The notes below the pieces were generated by a model. It saw nothing but the letters and a program-made list of their open reading frames with translations, was not told the origin of the DNA and ran no database searches. This document shows, one piece after another, positions 58,001 through 64,000 of a stretch of DNA of 64,000 nt. Positions within the stretch are counted from its first letter, which is position 1, and each line of letters starts with the position of its first letter. The DNA is from Furcasterigmium furcatum (Eukaryota > Ascomycota > Sordariomycetes > Glomerellales > Plectosphaerellaceae): positions 6,096,978-6,160,977 of the forward strand of contig BCIA01000001.1 in the NCBI GenBank assembly GCA_001599815.1, given 5' to 3'. The translations under genes and the position numbers were made by a program.

Positions 58001-58236
58001 TCTTCAAGGAGTTGAAGGGTGTTGACGATGACTTTTTCGCCACGCTCGACCAACACTATATCCTGGGCGATTTCCCAATGACTTCGGAGCTTCATCACGT
58101 CAGCGCACACCTGCCAGGTGCAATGATTCGACTATGGTGCCAGCGACAGCACAAGTACTATCCACAGCGCGCCTTGCTGAGTGAAAGTGTGCAGGCTCGG
58201 TATATCCAGAGTTGGGAGGACTTCCTGAAGATGTGA
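55094..58236 (+). CDS. Repeat-rich hypothetical protein interrupted by one in-frame TAG
   Basis: Not recognised. Exons 55094-55281 and 55347 onward (GTGAGT donor, TTTGCAG acceptor) encode an N-terminal part with two or three hydrophobic segments (VDIIAALLLLRRV, LALALTLSFLGAGLGLVFL, LHLFWAYPFAAYLV). The frame hits TAG at 55579-55581 and then stays open in the same frame to TGA at 58234, about 884 further codons. The longest candidate ATG-free stretch after the TAG shows no early start codon, so two separate genes are unlikely. Either a 99-nt intron (55483-55581, GTAGAC..TTGTAG) removes the stop, or the allele is nonsense. The middle has two families of internal repeats. The C-terminal 130 residues (WWDDSDLNEPDFPENEIDELTQ onward) look folded and are the best search query. 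Confidence 0.6.
56136..56625 (+). repeat. Degenerate internal repeats, PSGFGQEVM type
   Basis: At least seven copies of a motif close to D-x-[DE]-P-S-G-F-[GS]-[QR]-E-V-M-x-V-[ND]-A: DADPRGFGQEAMLVDAGE, DDAEPSGFGREVMPVNAGE, ADTELSGPGQAAMLVEE, ADPSGSGQEVMPI, DTEPSGFSREVTLANA, NDAELIGFGQDAMLVN, DTDPSGFSQEVTVVDA. Spacing is irregular. Confidence 0.8.
56920..57175 (+). repeat. Three Pro-rich repeats of about 31-32 residues
   Basis: Copies begin near 56920, 57013 and 57109 (spacing 93 and 96 bp). Each contains VPPPFVAP-like and APMMxLVSEP-like blocks. They lie in frame in the same hypothetical protein. Confidence 0.8.
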
Positions 58237-58527
58237 GCACCGGGCGTCATCGTCAGCCTCGGGGAGAAAACGCCAAAAACATCACGGAAACAAACTACAA
58301 AAAAAAGTGCAAAATACAAAATCCACAAAAAAGAAACACATCTGCGTTTGATATCGGCTGGGGTTTGCTGGTTTCCGTTTTCATCAATTGATCAATTGTG
58401 GGATTTATACCTTGCTTCGCGGTTTTGCATCTCGACAGTGAGCAGCTCGGGGGAGCTTGCACACACGTGAGGGAAGAGACTCTTCCAGGGATGACCGACA
58501 ACTTTCTTCTTCTTGTCTGAGTTTTTG

Positions 58528-60049
58528 CTACCGATTCTTCACTTTGGTCCAACCATTTGTACCAGACGGGCCCGACCGTGGCTCCGTGTCTGTACTGTTT
58601 GGGGGGGTCGTCTTGTCATGCTCGTCAGCATGTGCAGCGTGGCCGTCTTCTTCTGCTCCAGCCCACGCATCTTCATCAAGGACTTCCCACTCCGGAATAG
58701 CCACTTCGCTGAGCAGCTTTTTCTTCAGCTTGTCGACGATCTTAACAGGGCTCGGCAGCTTGAAGCTCCGGACGAACTCGGCTCCTTCGGGGCCGGCGAG
58801 GTTGGAGTGCGCGGAGCCATGCGAGTACCGACCCATCATCGATGTGACATGGGCGGCGTCACCTGGGTCTTGACTCTCTGTCGCCGCTGCGAAAACCTTT
58901 CCTGCAGGGGTGATCTGGTTTTGGGCGATGAGGAGGCTGTACAGGTTTCGACCAAGCCTGCAGACGTCCTCGAAGGAGTTCTTTTCACCGATCGATACTC
59001 CCTGAGAATGACACATCCAAGCAATGTCGTATGCCAGAAGCGTGACGCCTTCAAGAAACAACGAGTACACGGCTGGGTCTTCTTTCGCCAGCGAGGCAAG
59101 GGGCTTGTCCACATACAAGGGACGTGGCCGAGGGTGCTGCCTTGCGCCGTCCCGAGTTTCTGCGCCGAAGTGCAACGTGCCGGGGAAGGGGACCGGCTCA
59201 TGATCATACGACGACGGAAGAGTGAAAATCGTCGGCCGCGGATAATCTCGATGCGGCAAAGTGACTTCGGCTGGCAGTCGGATCGACAAGTAATGCGACG
59301 CCAGCGACAACATGTGGGCAACATTTGCCAGGGACGTCGTCAGCTGTTCTGGGGAGACGGCTGGGACTGTCTGTCAACACTGCTCTCAAACGACCAAAGG
59401 GGGGTAGCAACATACAATGCATCGACTCGAGGTCAACGATTTCGACGCCGCCGAGTCGGTACTCATATCGGGGAGAAGAACCGGGCTTCTTGATTCGGCG
59501 CAAGCCAAACAACCTTGCAGCTTCCATGCACAAGAAGGCTCGCGTTCTGGACATGGCTTCGGCATTTCGGTCCCATTTGAACTTGACCGCGTGGATGGAC
59601 CTTTCCGTCTCATCCGTGATCCTGGCCCTACGGGCATCCAGGCCGACCGCTGCAGACTCAAGCTCTTTCTTGCGTCGTGCCATGGCAGCCTTGCGATCGG
59701 TAATGTCTTTCCGAGCTCGGGCGACTTCAGCTCTCAACATTTCGGCCTGTTCGACGATGCGGCTCATCCTGTCCTGGGCGGCCTGCTGCTCGGAAGTCGA
59801 CAACTTTGAGATGACCAGACGGTTTTGGGGGAAACCGTCCGGTCGTCCTTGAGGGCTAACATCATTCTTCTCGGTTGATGACGACGAACTTTCGACCAAG
59901 TCGTTGATCTGCTTTCGGAGACTCTCATTCTCCATGAAGGCGAGGGCACTCCTCAGCCGGCCGTCATAGCAGCGATTCCGCGCATCGACTGCGCAGAGAA
60001 ACGGCAGGCGCTGAGCATTATGCGGCCTTCCGCAAATGTCGCAGTCCAT
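58528..60049 (-). CDS. ATG14: Autophagy protein Atg14-like (PI3-kinase complex I subunit)
   Basis: Atg14/Barkor directs Vps34 complex I to the phagophore. Exons (minus) 59416-60049 and 58528-59366, about 490 aa, with a 49-nt intron. MDCDICGRPHNAQRLPFLC is a Cys-rich N-terminal motif as in fungal Atg14, followed by VDARNRCYDGRLR. A coiled coil (about 95-160) precedes RAFLCMEAARLFGLRRI and the UVRAG/Atg14-type C-terminal domain, with LSLASHYLSIRLPAE and the RPRPLYVDKPLASL block, ending in an acidic, hydrophilic tail. A 25-codon N-terminal extension to 60124 exists in frame but begins upstream of the conserved Met. Divergent from the coiled-coil gene at 60477. Confidence 0.82.
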
Positions 60050-60476
60050 CCTGGTGTCGGCCGGGGATTCTTGTTGCGGCGGCCTCGTGAAGATGGAAGA
60101 TGGGAAGTTCTGGATCAGGGTCACGTTGACATTGAAACCATGGGGGCACCTTCAAGGCAGGTGCAAGGCGGCCACCTGCACTGGGACGTTGATCGAAACA
60201 GAGGGGGCGGTTACTTGAGCATCTGGATGAGGCGGATTCATGCCTAGTCTCTGTTAGTGAACTATCTTGCAGCAGCGGCGATCGCTGCAGGAGACCCTAT
60301 TGGAGCAGGCGTGATCGGGGGAAGCCACACCCCAAGGGGTGCATGTTTCACTGGCCTCTCCCGTCATTCACCTTCAAAGAACCCGACTTCTTTCCCAAAC
60401 ACACATCACATCCTACTCTGGGTTTCAATCGGGGAGACATACAGTACCAACCAAGCCGAGGGGAATCTCGCAAACC
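60050..60476. other. Divergent promoter (ATG14 / small coiled-coil gene)
   Basis: About 430 bp. No element recognised. Confidence 0.5.
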
Positions 60477-61009
60477 ATGAACGAGATGACTGGTTTTACG
60501 CAGGGCTCCGTGCCCGTGTCAAGCACAAAGACGCCCGAGCCGCGCCCAGAGCAGCAACTCGCAAACGGGCAGTCGAACTCACCCAGCACACCGGGGACTT
60601 TCACAGCGTTCGACTGGGAGGAATTCGAAACGCGGTACATCCAAGCGCTGGAGAAGGCCGATGGCGAGGAGCAAGAGCTGCTACAGGAATTTGACGATCT
60701 GGTCAAGGTGAGAAAAGAGAGATGCTCCAAGGGCGCCGTTGCTGCCCAGTGTGCCCGACTAACACCGGCTCCAGTACTTCAACAGTTGGGCAGCATCATC
60801 GAGTGTCCATGACACTGAGCGGGCCATCAAGCGTCTGCAAACGCGCCAGCGGTTTGTCAATCTTTCTGAGCAAACCATGGCCAAACGGCAACAGCATAGT
60901 AAGTTACTCCCTTTCCCATGCTCGCATGTGTCACCGCTAATTGCTCTCTACAGTGAACGAGGTTCTCCAGGCATTCCAAAATGCCCTGGCCCTGCTCAGG
61001 CAACCGTGA
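60477..61009 (+). CDS. Small conserved coiled-coil protein
   Basis: About 136 aa from exons 60477-60707, 60775-60898 and 60954-61009, all with sound splice sites and branch points (CTAAC, GCTAA). Residues 1-40 are Ser/Pro/Gln-rich. From FDWEEFETRYIQALEKADGE the protein is a continuous charged helix through LLQEFDDLVKYFNSW, ERAIKRLQTRQRFV and a final helix NEVLQAFQNALALL. No signal peptide or membrane segment. The amphipathic pattern suggests a subunit of an oligomeric complex; I cannot identify it. It might be an autophagy or spindle component, but only gene order hints at this. Confidence 0.65.
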
Positions 61010-61259
61010 TCAAGCCAGGCAAGCAATCAAGGGAGGCATTTGAGCTTGGTCTTTCCAGAAGGGCAGCGTTGGCATGGAGGTTTTGTCCTTGTTTCTAGCG
61101 GGCAGTCATGCATCTCATCGCAGGCATTGGCGTCAAAGGGAAGGCGTTTGGTAACATATGATTTACTTACAAGAAATTCAAGCGAGGAGTCACGGACTTT
61201 CTGTGCAATTGAGGCCAAATCAGGCACATCAATCTGCCATCAACTTGCCTTGTGCCAGG

Positions 61260-61994
61260 ATGGTCCACGTGACCCACTTTGGTCTAGGTGGTGCCAGCGC
61301 AGTGACCTTGCCCGCTGAAGTTTCTAGTGGCCGTTCCATTGTTCAATCTGCATCTTCCAACGCAACGCGACCGCGTCAAGGAAACACGCCAAAGCCGCGG
61401 CCATCAACCCCCAGCATTAAGGATGATGCCCTCATAGACATCATGTCGCCGGTGTCTTTCGTCCCGCCTCAAGTCGGCCAAGTAAGTCTGCATGACTTCT
61501 TTACGACTATCAATGACCTGACCAGCTTCCAGGATGACCTCGTCTCATTTCATCAAGCACACTTCTCCACGAGCGCCATAGAGCAGTTCAGCGCAGAGTT
61601 TTTCAATGCCGAGAGACAAGACCAGTCACAGGGGTCTCCGGCAGCATTCGAAGATGATGACGGCCTGGGCTACTACGCAGACGGCGTCAAGCGCACCTTG
61701 ACGGACGAGCAAATCGCCATGTTCCGTCATTCTGAGCTGGAAACGCTGCGCCGGGAGCGAGAGAATCGACCAAAGTCTGCACGTCAGGCAGAAATTTCCG
61801 TTGCCGAGGCGGGGGAAATTGAAGATGACGTAGCACAGCAAGGTGCCCTGAAGACGGAGACCAACTCAGCGGCGACCAAAAAGAAGAAAAAGAAGAAGGG
61901 CGCCAAGGGCAAACAGCAAGAGCCGAAGCCTGACCTTCGCAAGAGGACTTGGGATGTCGTGGATACGGGACTCGACACTCTCGAGTACGATTGA
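61260..61994 (+). CDS. DUF3807-like fungal protein
   Basis: About 244 aa from the ATG at 61260 (A at -3, G at +4); the same frame also has ATGs at 61158 and 61443, so the start is uncertain. Residues 1-65 are low complexity. LHDFFTTINDLTSFQDDLVSFHQAHFS and FEDDDGLGYYADGVKRTLTDEQIAMFRHSELETLRRER resemble the fungal DUF3807 family as I remember it. A Lys-rich run (KKKKKKKGAKGKQ) and KRTWDVVDTGLDTLEYD finish the protein, suggesting a nuclear or nucleolar location. No enzyme motif. Function unknown. It follows the small coiled-coil gene by 250 bp on the same strand. Confidence 0.7.
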   Translation: MVHVTHFGLGGASAVTLPAEVSSGRSIVQSASSNATRPRQGNTPKPRPSTPSIKDDALIDIMSPVSFVPPQVGQVSLHDFFTTINDLTSFQDDLVSFHQAHFSTSAIEQFSAEFFNAERQDQSQGSPAAFEDDDGLGYYADGVKRTLTDEQIAMFRHSELETLRRERENRPKSARQAEISVAEAGEIEDDVAQQGALKTETNSAATKKKKKKKGAKGKQQEPKPDLRKRTWDVVDTGLDTLEYD

Positions 61995-63312
61995 TTGCGA
62001 ACATGACAGCTCATGTCACTGCTACGGCATCAGAGCGTCCATCTCACAACTCCAAGAAAAACCCAAACCCTCTATTTCGGTAGCTACATGGCATTTCCAA
62101 GACTTTCTTGAGGTTGCCACCCGGCCGTTGAGGGTATCGCCAGCACCCGGGCCCTCGCATGCCTAATCGACGGCAGTGTCCGAGAGAGCCCCAATGCTCA
62201 CCCGAAGAAAGGTCTTCGTCGGTCCAGAACAATAGGTACGTGATCTTTCTTTGTTTATTCCTTCTCCATCCTGGGCCATGATGAGACTTTAGTATCGTCA
62301 TCCTTAGTCGGATCCAAAGGCAGAGGCATGGAGCCGCTGGCTTCTGCCGGCGGTTTCAACGTCGCGCGCCAGGAAGTGCCGAGTCATTAATCTTCTCTCT
62401 GAGCCCATCCCATCTGTTATATCTCTGAAATTCGCCATCAACGCAACGCAGTGCTGTGACTGACCAGCTCTATCCCCAGGACCGATTGACCAGGAAAGGA
62501 GACCAGAACGGGATGTGGAGGGGAGGCTGGAGGAGGGTATGAAGGGGGTGGGGTGAAGCTGATTGTTGGAGCATCGGAAGGCATGCGGCTCCTTAATACC
62601 GAAGGCTGAGTCGGCTGTTTGACACAGATCGAGGAGGGGCAGGGGTCACGGCTTCTGAAGCTGGGCATAAATTGCTTGGTGCCCACACGAGAAAGCGGTG
62701 GTCGAAGAGCTGGGGCGTGGCTCCCCATTGTGTTTGAGAACATCTAGATGGACAGGAAGCACAGGCAGGATATTGCAGAGTACGAGATTGCTTGTTTGGA
62801 AGATGGGCACGAGATGCTCCAAAGCGGGTTGTGTATGATGCCTGGGATGGGGTCACTGTTGGGGAATGTCATGGGGTTGGATGGTCATTACGAGTGGATG
62901 TCAATCTTTTGTGATGTGTTTCGGAAGCCTGGCTGACGCCTGAGGACAATAGCAAGGCTGCCGCAGAAATGGGAAATCGATGGATGCTAAAGTCGATAGT
63001 TGGACCGACTATTGAGTCAGGCGTGGTGACCGAGCGATAACGATAAGCGCCCGGTGGGCTCGGTCGGGCGCCAATCACGGGTCGGGCTGGCCAGCCTGAT
63101 TTTGGCCATCCCACCTGCGAATTACTGCAGCACCTACTCACCTGCTCCCTTCCCTTCCCGGACCAACCCACCTCGCCAAACATAACCACCCCGCGCGGAG
63201 ACACTGCGTCGTCCAAGCCCGTCGGGATCGACCCTGCGCATTTCCATAACCTTGCACGCGAACACATCACACCCTTCCACCTGCGCGCTCCGCCAGGACC
63301 GAGACCGTCAAG
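61995..63312. other. Intergenic region upstream of CK2 alpha
   Basis: About 1.3 kb; short frames on both strands have no domain character. A bZIP-type TGAGTCA is at about 63013-63019. It should contain the CKA1 promoter. Confidence 0.5.
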
Positions 63313-64000
63313 ATGGCGCGGGTCTACGCAGACGTCAACCAGACGATGCCCCGCAGCTACTGGGACTACGACTCCGTCAACATCAGTACGCCTCTCTGCC
63401 CCGCGACGCCCGCCTGTCGCTCCCTGCTTGCGTCTATACTAACCCCGTCTTTCACGCAGGCTGGGGCGTTCTGGAGAACTACGAGGTCGTCCGCAAGATC
63501 GGTACGTCCACGCCGCCCGCATTCCCAACCCATGCGCTCGAGGCCCGCGATGCCCTCCCCCCGCTTCGCTCCCCCCCGATGCACGGACACGCGAGCACTC
63601 GCACCCCGCGACACATCGAGCCGATACTGACGAACCGTGTGCTGCAGGACGAGGCAAGTACTCAGAGGTCTTCGAGGGCATCAACGTCGTCAATTACCAG
63701 AAATGCGTCATCAAGGTTCTGAAGCCCGTCAAGAAGAAGAAGATTAAGCGCGAAATCAAGATCCTTCAGAACCTCGCGGGTGGCCCAAACATCGTGGCAC
63801 TGCTGGACGTCGTTAGGGACAGCCAGGTAAGAGGAATCCCCCTCTCTTTTCCGGGACTTGTGCCGCTTGAACCTCCGGTGCTGACTCGTTTGCGCGACAG
63901 AGCAAGACCCCCTCCCTCATCTTCGAGAACGTCAACAACACCGACTTCCGGAGCCTCTACCCCAAGTTCAACGACCTCGATGTCAGGTTCTATATCAATG
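63313..64000 (+). CDS. CKA1: Casein kinase II catalytic alpha subunit, 5' part
   Basis: Constitutive Ser/Thr kinase; the gene continues past the window. Exons 63313-63385, 63460-63501, 63648-63826 and 63901-64000+ join in frame. MARVYADVNQTMPRSYWDYDSVNISW is the CK2-alpha N-terminus that packs on the activation segment. YEVVRKIGRGKYSEVFEGINV is the Gly-rich loop (CK2 form), VIKVLKPVKKKKIKREI contains the ATP-anchoring Lys and the CK2-specific basic cluster, and LIFENVNNTDFRSLYPKFNDLDVRFY leads to the hinge and helix D. Four exons in 500 bp, with an intron of 146 nt between exons 2 and 3. Confidence 0.95.

Overview
The window is a gene-dense, euchromatic stretch of a filamentous ascomycete genome. 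Genes are GC-rich in coding sequence and mostly interrupted by short introns (about 49-115 nt) with GT..AG ends and CTAAC/CTGAC-like branch sites. Families typical of Pezizomycotina are present (SAS4, ATG14, KNL1/Spc105 with MELT repeats, kexin with a tyrosine-containing tail, a LicD-type protein). Dispersed TAGGTACCTA palindromes and gene structure suggest a Sordariomycete, but genus cannot be fixed from sequence alone. I find 25 protein-coding genes, two of them running off the window, and no convincing rRNA, tRNA, CRISPR array or transposon. Three ambiguous bases (43414, 47600, 47606) mark weak assembly spots.

Layout. 1-5.7 kb: IQGAP-type cytokinesis scaffold (minus, partial), a 1.5 kb divergent promoter holding a Gcn4/Cpc1-like palindrome, and an MFS transporter (plus). 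6.3-12.9 kb: IMP dehydrogenase (minus), a glutamate-carboxypeptidase-II-like M28 membrane peptidase (plus), mitochondrial NADH-cytochrome b5 reductase MCR1 (minus). 14-21.3 kb: SAS4 and TAF2, two chromatin/transcription subunits in tandem. 22-28.2 kb: vacuolar zinc transporter ZRC1-like (minus), a cytochrome P450 (minus), and a hypothetical gene with an in-frame TAG (plus). 28.4-40.6 kb: trafficking and mitochondrial housekeeping: KEX2, SNX4, MDM38/LETM1, mitochondrial adenylate kinase ADK2, long-form ERD2-like receptor. 41.8-53.5 kb: LicD-family protein with a 10-nt micro-exon, a CENP-U/Ame1-like kinetochore protein, a large twin-CX9C protein, ribosomal protein uS17 (RPS11), and KNL1/Spc105. 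55-62 kb: a repeat-rich hypothetical gene interrupted by one in-frame TAG, ATG14, a small coiled-coil protein and a DUF3807-like protein. 63.3-64 kb: 5' half of casein kinase II alpha.

Most genes are independent housekeeping functions rather than one pathway. Functional echoes include secretory/endosomal trafficking (KEX2, SNX4, ERD2), mitochondria (MCR1, MDM38, ADK2, the CX9C protein), kinetochore (Ame1-like and KNL1, about 3.3 kb apart) and autophagy (SNX4/Atg24, ATG14). The least explained loci are 55.1-58.2 kb (novel repeat protein with a lone TAG) and 27.3-28.2 kb (second gene with a lone in-frame TAG).
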